The position numbers and the translations under genes were made by a program. From Streptomyces cellulosae (GTDB lineage: Bacteria; Actinomycetota; Actinomycetes; Streptomycetales; Streptomycetaceae): a DNA stretch of 64,000 nucleotides. The notes under the pieces are model-generated. The model was not told where the DNA came from. It searched no databases and saw only the letters and a program-made list of their open reading frames with translations. The stretch covers positions 186,001 to 250,000 of the forward strand of contig NZ_JOEV01000002.1 in NCBI RefSeq assembly GCF_000721105.1, given 5' to 3'. Positions 24,879-33,438 of this stretch are shown here, in pieces. Each line of letters begins with the position of its first letter. Positions within the stretch are counted from its first letter, which is position 1.

Positions 24879-27800
24879 TCAGCCCGCCCAGACGTCCTCG
24901 ACGTAGGTGCCGGATTCGATCATGGCGGCCAGCCAGTCCGCGGCCTCGGCCTGGTCGGCGCCGGTGCGCTCGCTGTAGAGCGCGGTGAACGCGGCGCGCA
25001 CCCCCGGGGCCATCCGGTGACCGTCTCCACAGACGTAGACCCGGCCGCCGGCTTCGAGGGCAGCCCACACCTCCGCACTCTCCCGGGCGATCCGCTCCTG
25101 GACGAACTGTGCGCCGTCCTGCGGGGCGTGGGCGAACGTGGGGCGCAGGCTCACCGCACCACCCGCCTCGGCGGCTTCGAGTTCGGTGCGGTGGAGGTAG
25201 TCGACCTCGGGGTGGTCGCAGCCGAAGTAGAACAGCAGAGTGCCGCGCGAGCCGCTGTACAGCCGGTCGTGGGCTGCGCCCCGGAAGGGGGCCAGTCCGG
25301 TGCCCGCGCTCACGACGATCACCGGAACGGCAGGGTCCTCAGGAAGCCGGAAGGAGTCCGCGCAGGGCAGCACCCTGGCCTGGAGCACGTCGCCCGCCTC
25401 CACCGTCTGCAGGTAGTGGGAGGCGATACCGCGGAAGGTGCCCTCACCGCTGCGGTGTGGTGCGGCGAGCAGCGAGACCATCAGGTCCACCGTGCGGGGA
25501 TCGGCCAGGGCGGACGAGGAGATGGAGTAGTGGCGGGGGCGCAGGACGGGGAGCATCTCCAGGAAGCGCTCGAAGGGCAGCTCGCAGGCCCTGTACTGGA
25601 GCAGCAGGCCGAGGACGCTGCGCCCGGGACGGGTGACACGTTCCTGGAAGTCCTCCGGTGCCGCAGTGGCGAGTTCGGTCAGGGGGCGGCGCTCCGGGGG
25701 ACATTCAGTGTGACCGGCCAGAAGAGCCACCTGTTCCTGGGTGGCGGGATCCTGCAGTTCGACAATGTCGGTCAGCAGTCGTCGCAGAGTCAGCGGCCGG
25801 TCGACAGGAAGCGTGTTGCGGGTACGGCGCCTGGCGCTGAGCTGGACGGTGCGATCGAGGTCGAGACCGAAGCGGTCGGCCGCCTGCTGCACGAGTGCGG
25901 CCGGGTTGCGGGGGAGTACGGCCAGGTGGTCGCCAGTGCTATAGGTGACGCCCTCCGGCAGGCGCAACCGCAGGAACCGCTTGGACCGGCCCAGCGGGTG
26001 GTCCACGTCGACCAGTTCCCGCGCCTCGAGCACTTCCATCGGCTGCACCCCATGGCGAGCGGTCAGCTGGTCCGTGACGGACCTTCCGACCTCTTTCAAC
26101 GTGTACAACGACTGATCCGCGTCGGCGGCTTGCGCGGGGTCTTCGTTCGGATCGACGAATCCGGGGACGCTCTGGCCATATCGCTCGAGCAGTCGGGGCC
26201 ACAGGTCGGCAGCCCACCGGTCGATTGCGCCGGTGAGGTCGGCAGAGGCGTCGGAAACCCCGCGCTCTCCCAGACGGGTTGCACCGGCCGCGGAGAGACG
26301 TTCGTCGATGAGTGTGGGGACGCGTTGATAAGTGGCGGCCCAGTTGCGGTCGCCGACGCCGAGCAGGGCATAGGTGACACCGTCCAGGGCACCGGGCTCC
26401 AAGTGCTGGATCCAGTCCACGAACTGGCCGGCGTCGTCGGTGGGCCTGCCGTTGTAGGAGGCGGTCACGATCACCACCGGGCCCTCGGTGGAGGCGAGCT
26501 TTCCGACGGCCGCGTCGAGGGGCGAGACGCTGGGGGTGAAGCCGTACGCGTCGCCGTCCGAGGCCAGGTCGCGGGCGATGCCCGCACAGGTGCCCAGGTT
26601 CGAGCCGTGCAGGATGGTCAGGGCCGTCCCCGCGGCGGTCCGTCCTGCAGCGCGCTCCCGCTCGGCGGGCGCCATGTCGGCTGCCGCGGGCAGCCGACGC
26701 TCAGCGCCGGTACGGCGGGCCAGGCGGAGCGTGAACCCGTCGGGCTTGATGGTCAGAGCTTCCTTGATCTTCAGTTGGTAGTCGGCGTGGTCGATCAGCC
26801 GGTACCTGTGGATCAGCAGCCCCAGGACCAAGGTCGCCTCGTGCAGGGCGAACTGCCTGCCGATGCAGGCGCGTTCACCGTTGCCGAAAGGCTTGAACAG
26901 GTGGACCGGACGGGTATCTTCACGTTCGAGAGTGAACCGCTCGGGATTGAACAGCTCCGGGTTCTCCCCCCAGGCGGCGTCGCGGTGCAGCCCGGGCATG
27001 AACACGAACAGGGCCTGCCCCTTCTTCACCTCGTACCGTCCGCCGATGACGGTGTCTTCAAGAGGCTGCACGTTGAATCCGGGGGCCGTCGGCCACAGGC
27101 GAAGGCTTTCATTGAGCACTTGCCGGATGTAGCGCAGCTTGCCGATGTCGCCGTACGACGGGTCAGGGGTGTCGATGTCACCCCACAGCGCGTCCACCTC
27201 GCCCTGGGCCCTGGCGAGCACCTCGGGGTGTTTGGTCAGGTAGTACAGGGCGAACGACAGCGCCCCACTGGTGGTCTCGTGCCCGGCGATGAGGAAAGTG
27301 ATCACCTGGTGCCGGATGTTGAGGTCGTCCAGCGGTTCACCCGTCACCTCGTCCTGGGTGTGCAGCATCCGCCCGAGCAGGTCGGAGGTGCTTGTGTCGC
27401 CGGCTTCCCGGCGCCGACGGATCACGTCGTCGACGGTTTCCGCAAGGACGGCGCAGTCCTTGCGGAAGCTCTCGTGGCGTTTGCGGTACAGCACCCCGAG
27501 ACCGGGGATGAAGCTGCCCCTCTCCTGCGCATAATTGAGGGCGCCGCTGAGCGCGGAGAGGAACGGGTGTGGCTCAGCACGGTCGAACGACTCGAAGTCG
27601 AGGCCGAAACCGCACAGTCCGATGGTGTCGAACGTCAGCCGAGTCATATCCGCGGCCACATCCACGGGCGCGCCGTCCGCACGGTCCCAGGCGGATACCA
27701 GGCTCCGGGCGACACCGAGCATCGTCGCGTGGTAGTCGCGCATGGCGCCGTTCGAGAAGGCCGGCAGCAGGATGTCGTGCGCCTTGCGCCAGTTGGGCTC

Positions 27801-28103
27801 CTCGTTGCGCGCGGTGAAAAGGCCGTCTCCGGTGATCTGCCGCAGGAACTCCAGCTCCTGGACGACGATCTTGCGGAAGCGGGTCTCGTCACTGAGCTCA
27901 GTGACCAGGTCGAGCCCGGTCACGATGGTGGTCTCGTCGCCGAGGATCCGGAACTTGAGGATCGGCCCGTGCTCGCGAACCACGGCCAGAGCGCGCGTCA
28001 CGAATATCTTCTCACTGACGAACTCCATGGCGTTCCCCAGGAACGGCAGGCCGCCGGGCAGTTCCGGGATCGGGTTGATACCGCGGGCGGATGTCTCAGT
28101 CAT
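24879..28103 (-). CDS. Self-sufficient cytochrome P450 fused to reductase (CYP102/P450 BM3 type)
   Basis: A 1074-residue fusion. The N-terminal P450 domain (about 1-465) has the I-helix AGHETT at 273-278, ExxR (ESLR) at 332-335 and the heme-ligand loop FGNGERACIGRQ with Cys413. An FMN-binding flavodoxin domain begins near LTILHGSNLGTC (about 485), and an FAD/NADPH reductase domain follows, with RHYSISSS and SAGTGLAPFRG. All cofactors for self-contained fatty-acid (or similar) hydroxylation with NADPH and O2 are present. The ATG at 28103 has GAAGGG seven bases upstream; an in-frame extension to 28148 is unlikely. A TetR gene diverges from it, as in many CYP102 loci where a repressor senses fatty acids. 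Confidence 0.95.
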   Translation of the reverse strand: MTETSARGINPIPELPGGLPFLGNAMEFVSEKIFVTRALAVVREHGPILKFRILGDETTIVTGLDLVTELSDETRFRKIVVQELEFLRQITGDGLFTARNEEPNWRKAHDILLPAFSNGAMRDYHATMLGVARSLVSAWDRADGAPVDVAADMTRLTFDTIGLCGFGLDFESFDRAEPHPFLSALSGALNYAQERGSFIPGLGVLYRKRHESFRKDCAVLAETVDDVIRRRREAGDTSTSDLLGRMLHTQDEVTGEPLDDLNIRHQVITFLIAGHETTSGALSFALYYLTKHPEVLARAQGEVDALWGDIDTPDPSYGDIGKLRYIRQVLNESLRLWPTAPGFNVQPLEDTVIGGRYEVKKGQALFVFMPGLHRDAAWGENPELFNPERFTLEREDTRPVHLFKPFGNGERACIGRQFALHEATLVLGLLIHRYRLIDHADYQLKIKEALTIKPDGFTLRLARRTGAERRLPAAADMAPAERERAAGRTAAGTALTILHGSNLGTCAGIARDLASDGDAYGFTPSVSPLDAAVGKLASTEGPVVIVTASYNGRPTDDAGQFVDWIQHLEPGALDGVTYALLGVGDRNWAATYQRVPTLIDERLSAAGATRLGERGVSDASADLTGAIDRWAADLWPRLLERYGQSVPGFVDPNEDPAQAADADQSLYTLKEVGRSVTDQLTARHGVQPMEVLEARELVDVDHPLGRSKRFLRLRLPEGVTYSTGDHLAVLPRNPAALVQQAADRFGLDLDRTVQLSARRRTRNTLPVDRPLTLRRLLTDIVELQDPATQEQVALLAGHTECPPERRPLTELATAAPEDFQERVTRPGRSVLGLLLQYRACELPFERFLEMLPVLRPRHYSISSSALADPRTVDLMVSLLAAPHRSGEGTFRGIASHYLQTVEAGDVLQARVLPCADSFRLPEDPAVPVIVVSAGTGLAPFRGAAHDRLYSGSRGTLLFYFGCDHPEVDYLHRTELEAAEAGGAVSLRPTFAHAPQDGAQFVQERIARESAEVWAALEAGGRVYVCGDGHRMAPGVRAAFTALYSERTGADQAEAADWLAAMIESGTYVEDVWAG

Positions 28104-28149
28104 GGGAAACCCTTCGGGTCCGTCGGATCGGGCTGCGACGACAAGCACA

Positions 28150-28188
28150 GCCTTACGGCACCTTTGAATGTTGTCAACAGTGGTGACA
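28150..28188 (-). promoter_or_regulatory. Likely P450 promoter with overlapping dyad
   Basis: Reading leftward, TTGACA (28172-28177) and TAAGGC (28150-28155) are spaced 16 bases apart, a plausible -35/-10 pair for the P450 gene 46 bases downstream. A dyad TGTCA-N7-TGACA (28172-28188) overlaps the -35 box, where a repressor would block transcription. The elements are seen; the function is inferred. Confidence 0.45.
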
Positions 28189-28206
28189 GCGGCGTTGGCT
28201 ACGGCG

Positions 28207-28235
28207 TTGACATTGCTGTTGGCACGGCGTTAACT
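28207..28235 (+). promoter_or_regulatory. Possible promoter of the TetR gene
   Basis: TTGACA at 28207-28212 and TTAACT at 28230-28235 have a 17-base spacer. The leader to the ATG would be about 200 bases, which is long, so this is tentative. Confidence 0.3.
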
Positions 28236-28439
28236 AGTTTTCCCGGGCCCACGGGCCGGGATCCGCGACTGGTCACAAGCCATCTCTTGGAGATCAAGTA
28301 AATGCCCTGCTCCGCCCTCTCTCGTGGGCACCGAAGCCGTCAACGAGGGCGTACTGCTAAGGGGAGCCAGAGGGCAGGCCGTCGTAAGGCTCGGCAGGAT
28401 CGCTCGACGCACATCTTCACTTTTCCCAGGATCGATAGG

Positions 28440-29183
28440 ATGGCAGCCGTGACGGACGCGAAGACCAACGTGGCGGCGACTGCTCCTGCGCGAGGCAGGC
28501 GTTCGGCGTCCTTCCTCAATCCGGGACTGATCCTGGATGCCGCGATGGCCATCATCGAGCGTGACGGCCCGGACGGGCTCACCTTCCGCCGTCTCGGAAT
28601 CAGCCTGAAGGCCGACCACACCGCGGTCCTCCGTCACTTCGGCAGCAAGGATGATCTGCTGATCGCGCTGGCCGGTCGGCTCATGGACGTGGCGCTGGAA
28701 GGCTTCGCCCCGGAAGGTGAGTGGCGCGAGACGCTCTTGTCACTTGCTCGCCGCGTTCGCTCCGCCGCGCTCGCGCACCCCGGGGTGGCGGTCCTGGTGT
28801 CGGCACGCTCCGCACGCCGGCCGTCGGTACTCGGCGCCGCGGATGCCGCCATCGGCGCACTTCGGCAGGCGGGGCTGTCCGTGCAGGACGCAGCCCTGTA
28901 CTACCAGGTGCTGGCAGATACCGCGATGGCCGCAGCCGCATACGAGGCGGCGACCCTCAACCTGGACAGCGATGCCCGCGATGGCGATGAACTCGCCTGG
29001 CGGCGCGAGTACTTGGCGGCGCCGCCGCAGAGGTACCCGCATCTGGCTTCGGCGGCTCCGCACCTCGCGGACATCGACAACGAGCGCGAGTTCGAAGCCC
29101 TCATGGGGCTTCTCCTCGACGCGGTCGAAGTACGGGCCCAGCGTGCCCGAGATGCCGACGCGAACGGGCACGACGGCCGCTGA
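28440..29183 (+). CDS. TetR-family regulator, probable regulator of the CYP102 gene
   Basis: A regulator of up to 247 residues. The N-terminal HTH segment includes LDAAMAIIERDGPDGLTFRR and HTAVLRHFGSKDDLL, the Y/H-F-x-S/N-K-xx-L hallmark of TetR proteins; the C-terminal helical domain resembles the TetR_C class found in tetracycline-type regulators. ATG 28440 and GTG 28449 are both reasonable starts; AGGATGG lies six bases before the GTG. Its divergent placement from the P450 fusion with a dyad between suggests local control of that gene. The ligand is unknown; a fatty acid or xenobiotic would fit the neighbour. Confidence 0.8.
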   Translation: MAAVTDAKTNVAATAPARGRRSASFLNPGLILDAAMAIIERDGPDGLTFRRLGISLKADHTAVLRHFGSKDDLLIALAGRLMDVALEGFAPEGEWRETLLSLARRVRSAALAHPGVAVLVSARSARRPSVLGAADAAIGALRQAGLSVQDAALYYQVLADTAMAAAAYEAATLNLDSDARDGDELAWRREYLAAPPQRYPHLASAAPHLADIDNEREFEALMGLLLDAVEVRAQRARDADANGHDGR

Positions 29184-29832
29184 GGGCCGAATTGTCCCGT
29201 ACCGCCTAAGGCGCCGAAACGGTCAGAAACTCCACCCGCGGACAGCTGTGTATGGGGCGGGCGGTCGGCGCGCGTTCCTCTTGGAGACAGTGCCCGAGTG
29301 TGCGGCCTGTGGTCGACGTGTAGGCCGGGCGCGGCGGGGTGGCGCGTCCCCACTCCGCGGCTCCGCCAAGTTCAGATTGTGAGCGCGGGCTGCGCTCGCC
29401 GGCATTGGCAGGCGCCGCTGCGCGGGCGGGCGGGACGCCCACAGCGTCCCAGTCGGTGCACGCGCCAGCGTACGCCTGGGCCGTGAGCGCGATGGGCCGG
29501 GGCTAGCGCGGACACCGGGCGTGCGGAGTGTGGGCGTTGGGCGGCGAGGACACTGACGACCTGGCCGCCCGTGGGGGCCTACGGCGGACGCCAGCCGCTG
29601 TTGAGACGGCGATCAGCGCGGCGAGGGCCGCAGCTCTCTGCTTGGGAATATACCGCTCGTGAGCTCGATGACTTTCCTGTCGCTGGCGCCCGTGAAGGTC
29701 AGGAGTGTCGCCCACCTCGGTGCTTCACTGATCGGAGCCGAACTGGTCCGACGTGGCGGCGTCCATGGGAACCTTGCTGTTCCAAGGCCACCCCCAAGGC
29801 CATCAGCAGAGTGTCGAGGACTGCCGGGGCGG
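29184..29832. other. Gene-poor gap between TetR and paaK
   Basis: About 650 bases between convergent genes. Open frames here are short, Arg/Pro-rich and mutually overlapping, without recognisable domains. One small hairpin (GGGACGC 29432-29438 with GCGTCCC 29444-29450) is visible. I see nothing else I can support. Confidence 0.4.
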
Positions 29833-31179
29833 TCACGTCTCGCGGAGGTCCTTAACACGTTGGAGTTTGCCGACCGATCGCTCCAAGGCGTTGGGCTCGA
29901 CGACCAGCACTTCGACCGTGACTCCCACCACGTCCTTGACACCGTGAGCGATCGTGCGAGCCGCCGCCGCACGCTGCGAAGGGCCGACGTCGAGTCGTGC
30001 CTCGACCCTGACGGTCATGTGGTCCAAACGACCGCGCTGACTCAGCTCCACTTGGAAGTGCGGGGAGACGTCGTGAGTGCGCAACACGATCTCCTCGATC
30101 TGGGTGGGGAAGACGTTCACCCCGCGCAGGATGATCATGTCGTCGCATCGGCCGGTGATCTTGTCGATGCGGCGGAACGCCGGCCTTGCGGTGCCGGGCA
30201 GCAGCCGGGTCAGGTCGCGGGTGCGGTAGCGAATGATCGGCAGCGCCTCTTTGGTGAGTGAAGTGAAGACCAGTTCACCGCTGTCGCCCGGACGCTGGAT
30301 TTCGTCCGTTGCCGGGTCAACGACCTCGGGATAGAAGTGGTCCTCCCAGACGTGCAGTCCGTCCTTGGTCTCTACGCACTCCTGTGCCACGCCAGGACCG
30401 ATCACCTCTGACAGGCCGTATATGTCGACTGCATGAATGTCCGCACGTTGCTCGATTTCCTGACGCATGGCTTCGGTCCACGGCTCCGCCCCGAAGAGAC
30501 CGACCTTGAGGGAACTGGTGCGAGGGTCGACGCCCTGCCGCTCGAACTCGTCGAGAAGGGCGAGCATGTAGGACGGCGTGACCATGATGATCTCGGGGCG
30601 GAAGTCCTGGATGAGCTGCACCTGACGTGCGGTCATGCCACCCGAAGCAGGGATGACGGTGCAGCCGGCGCGCTCGGCGCCGTAATGCGCGCCGAGGCCG
30701 CCGGTGAACAGACCATAGCCGTAAGAGATGTGCACCTTGTGGCCGGGACGGCCGCCCGCGGCGCGAATCGAGCGGGCGACGACGTCAGCCCACATGGAGA
30801 GGTCGTTCTCGGTATAGCCGACGACCGTGGGGCGCCCGGTGGTGCCGCTGGACGCGTGTACGCGTCGTACGTCGGACATGGGGACGGCGAACATGCCAAA
30901 GGGATAGGTGTCCCGCAAGTCGGCCTTGGTGGTGAAGGGGAACCGGGCAAGGTCCTCCAGCGATCGGCAATCGCCGGGGCCCACTCCGGCCTCGTCGAAC
31001 TTTTTCCGGTACAGCTCCACGTTCTCGTACGCGTGACGCAGCGTGGCTTTCAGCCGGGTCAACTGAACTTCCTGCAATTCGTCGCGTGTCCGGCGTTCGC
31101 CCTCGTCCAACAGGTCGGCAGGAATCGGCTCACCTAGGCGCGGATCCTGTTCAGCCGAGGTCGTCAGTGCGCTGATCAT
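29833..31179 (-). CDS. paaK: Phenylacetate-CoA ligase (PaaK type)
   Basis: A 448-residue AMP-forming aryl-acid:CoA ligase of the PaaK family, converting phenylacetate (or a close aryl acid), ATP and CoA to the CoA thioester. The P-loop SSGTTGRPT is at about 110-118, and the PaaK-specific segments ISYGYGLFTGGLGAHYGAE and IYGLSEVIGPGVAQEC are clear, as is the C-terminal domain beginning GRCDDMIILRGVNVFPTQIE. Length matches the family. No other phenylacetate genes (paaABCDE and so on) are nearby, so it is an orphan here and may serve another aryl acid. It lies 59 bases downstream of ilvD on the same strand and may share its transcript. Confidence 0.92.
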   Translation of the reverse strand: MISALTTSAEQDPRLGEPIPADLLDEGERRTRDELQEVQLTRLKATLRHAYENVELYRKKFDEAGVGPGDCRSLEDLARFPFTTKADLRDTYPFGMFAVPMSDVRRVHASSGTTGRPTVVGYTENDLSMWADVVARSIRAAGGRPGHKVHISYGYGLFTGGLGAHYGAERAGCTVIPASGGMTARQVQLIQDFRPEIIMVTPSYMLALLDEFERQGVDPRTSSLKVGLFGAEPWTEAMRQEIEQRADIHAVDIYGLSEVIGPGVAQECVETKDGLHVWEDHFYPEVVDPATDEIQRPGDSGELVFTSLTKEALPIIRYRTRDLTRLLPGTARPAFRRIDKITGRCDDMIILRGVNVFPTQIEEIVLRTHDVSPHFQVELSQRGRLDHMTVRVEARLDVGPSQRAAAARTIAHGVKDVVGVTVEVLVVEPNALERSVGKLQRVKDLRET

Positions 31180-31238
31180 GGATGCTCTTTCGTCGTCATG
31201 TCGGAGTGCTGCGGCTTACCAGCCAGGTGCAGGTGCAG

Positions 31239-33092
31239 TCAGTCCAGCTTGCTGATATCCCGCACCGCGCCCTTGTCGGCGCTCGTGGCCATCGCCGCGT
31301 AGGCCCGCAGCGCCGCCGAGACCTTGCGCTCGCGGTTCTTCGGGGCGTAGGCCCCGCCCAGCGCGGCCTCGCGACGGGCCAGCTCCTCCTCGTCGACCAG
31401 GAGCTCGATCGACCGCCCGGGGATGTCGATGCGGATGCGGTCGCCGTCCTCGACGAGGGCGATGGTGCCGCCGGCCGCGGCCTCCGGGGAGGCGTGGCCG
31501 ATGGACAGGCCAGACGTGCCGCCGGAGAAGCGGCCGTCGGTGATCAGGGCGCAGGCCTTGCCGAGACCGCGGCCCTTCAGGTACGAGGTCGGGTAGAGCA
31601 TCTCCTGCATACCGGGTCCGCCCTTGGGGCCCTCGTAGCGGATGACGACGACGTCGCCCTCCTTGACTTGCTGGGTGAGGATCTTCTGGACGGCGTCCTC
31701 CTGCGACTCGCAGACCACCGCCGGGCCCTCGAACCGCCAGATCGACTCGTCCACGCCGGCCGTCTTCACGACGCAGCCGTCGACCGCCAGGTTGCCCTTG
31801 AGGACCGCCAGGCCGCCGTCCTTGGAGTACGCGTGCTCGGCACTGCGGATGCAGCCCTCGGCGGCGTCCTCGTCCAGCGCCTCCCAGCGCTCCGACTGGG
31901 AGAAGGCCTCGGCGGAACGGACACAGCCGGGGGCCGCGTGCCACAGCTCGAGGGCCTTCGCGGAAGGCGAGCCTCCCCGCACGTCCCACGTCTTCAGCCA
32001 GTCCGCCAGCGACGGGCTGTGGACCGAGTGCACGTCCTCGTTGAGCAGGCCCGCGCGGTGCAGCTCGCCCAGCAGCGCCGGGATGCCACCCGCGCGGTGC
32101 ACGTCCTCCATGTAGTACGTGCGGTTCTTCGCGACGTTCGGGGCGACCTTCGCCAGGCACGGGACGCGGCGGGAGACCGCGTCGATCTCGGCGAGGCCGA
32201 ACGGGACCTCCGCCTCCTGGGCCGCCGCCAGCAGGTGCAGGATCGTGTTGGTCGAGCCGCCCATGGCGATGTCGAGCGCCATGGCGTTCTCGAACGCCGC
32301 GAAGGTGGCGACGTTGCGCGGCAGAACCGTCTCGTCGTCCTGCTCGTAGTAGCGCCGGGTGATGTCCATCACCGTGTCGGCCGCGTCGACGTACAGCTGC
32401 TTACGGGCCGTGTGCGTCGCCAGGACCGAGCCGTTGCCGGGGAGGGAGAGGCCGATGGCCTCGGTCAGGCAGTTCATCGAGTTGGCGGTGAACATGCCGG
32501 AACAGCTGCCGCAGGTCGGGCAGGCGTTCTCCTCGATGCGGAGCATGTCCTCGTCGGAGATCTTCTCGTTCACGGCCTCGGACATCGCGTCGACCAGGTC
32601 GAGGGTGCGGACCGTGCCGTCCACGAGGGTCGCGCGGCCGGACTCCATCGGGCCGCCCGAGACGAAGACCGTGGGGATGTTCAGCCGCAGCGCGGCGTTC
32701 AGCATGCCCGGGGTGATCTTGTCGCAGTTGGAGATGCAGATCAGGGCGTCGGCGCAGTGGGCCTCGACCATGTACTCCACCGAGTCCGCGATCAGGTCGC
32801 GGGAGGGGAGGGAGTACAGCATGCCGCCGTGACCCATCGCGATGCCGTCGTCGACGGCGATGGTGTTGAACTCGCGCGGGATGCCGCCGGCCTCGACGAT
32901 CGCCTCGGAGACGATGCGGCCGACGGGCTGCAGGTGGGTGTGGCCCGGCACGAACTCCGTGAAGGAGTTGGCGACCGCGATGATCGGCTTGCGGCCGATG
33001 TCCGCACCGGGTACACCGGAGGCGCGCATAAGGGCGCGGGCGCCCGCCATGTTGCGGCCGTGGGTGACTGTGCGGGACCTCAGCTCGGGCAT
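31239..33092 (-). CDS. ilvD: Dihydroxy-acid dehydratase
   Basis: A 617-residue enzyme that dehydrates 2,3-dihydroxy-3-methyl-acids to 2-oxo acids in isoleucine, valine and pantothenate synthesis. Fe-S cluster cysteines are in [10 protein letters not shown] (Cys123) and [10 protein letters not shown] (Cys191/194/197); the [11 protein letters not shown] motif supplies Mg ligands. The full-length family size supports the start at 33092, with AAGGAG upstream; an extension to 33131 is not needed. In actinomycetes ilvD usually stands apart from ilvBNC, as here. Downstream is an orphan paaK on the same strand. A housekeeping role is most likely. Confidence 0.95.
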   Translation of the reverse strand: MPELRSRTVTHGRNMAGARALMRASGVPGADIGRKPIIAVANSFTEFVPGHTHLQPVGRIVSEAIVEAGGIPREFNTIAVDDGIAMGHGGMLYSLPSRDLIADSVEYMVEAHCADALICISNCDKITPGMLNAALRLNIPTVFVSGGPMESGRATLVDGTVRTLDLVDAMSEAVNEKISDEDMLRIEENACPTCGSCSGMFTANSMNCLTEAIGLSLPGNGSVLATHTARKQLYVDAADTVMDITRRYYEQDDETVLPRNVATFAAFENAMALDIAMGGSTNTILHLLAAAQEAEVPFGLAEIDAVSRRVPCLAKVAPNVAKNRTYYMEDVHRAGGIPALLGELHRAGLLNEDVHSVHSPSLADWLKTWDVRGGSPSAKALELWHAAPGCVRSAEAFSQSERWEALDEDAAEGCIRSAEHAYSKDGGLAVLKGNLAVDGCVVKTAGVDESIWRFEGPAVVCESQEDAVQKILTQQVKEGDVVVIRYEGPKGGPGMQEMLYPTSYLKGRGLGKACALITDGRFSGGTSGLSIGHASPEAAAGGTIALVEDGDRIRIDIPGRSIELLVDEEELARREAALGGAYAPKNRERKVSAALRAYAAMATSADKGAVRDISKLD

Positions 33093-33438
33093 CGTCGCTC
33101 GCTCCTTCAGACAATTCATGCCGGAGAACACTGGTAGAGCCCTGATTCAAGCCGAGCTCAGATTGGTCATCCAGGGGGTGGGCGGGGTATCCGGGAACGC
33201 CGGATGAGGTTCCGCTAATCACTCGCCCGTCCAGACCTCGACCTCGCTGGGACGGCTGCCCTGTCCCGGACGATCAGGTCCCGTGTGGGCCGCTCCTTGA
33301 CGGCGCGTAGGGTATTTGGCAGATCGCCCACAGCTCATCTGCCTCTGTGGCGGCCAACCGGCGAAGCGGTCATTCTGATCGCCAGATCCTGAAGAGCGAT
33401 CGCTCGCCGGTGCAAGATCAGGTTGCCCAGGAGGGATC
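33093..33438. other. Divergent intergenic region, ilvD / LAL regulator
   Basis: 346 bases between the divergent ilvD and the first LAL gene. It must hold both promoters, but I cannot point to convincing elements. Confidence 0.35.

Larger units (their letters stand above)
28104..28439. other. Divergent promoter region, CYP102 / TetR
   Basis: The 336-base gap contains promoter-like elements for both directions and a short dyad, described separately. I see no gene in it. Confidence 0.5.

Noticed and set aside
24876..28301. Very long + strand open frame (1141 codons) opposite the P450-reductase gene
   Set aside because: It is the GC-rich antisense shadow of the CYP102 gene, with no recognisable domains and Gly/Val/Arg-rich composition.
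31182..33137. Long + strand open frame (651 codons) opposite ilvD
   Set aside because: Antisense shadow of a clear, full-length ilvD; repetitive Val/Arg/Asp composition and no domain.
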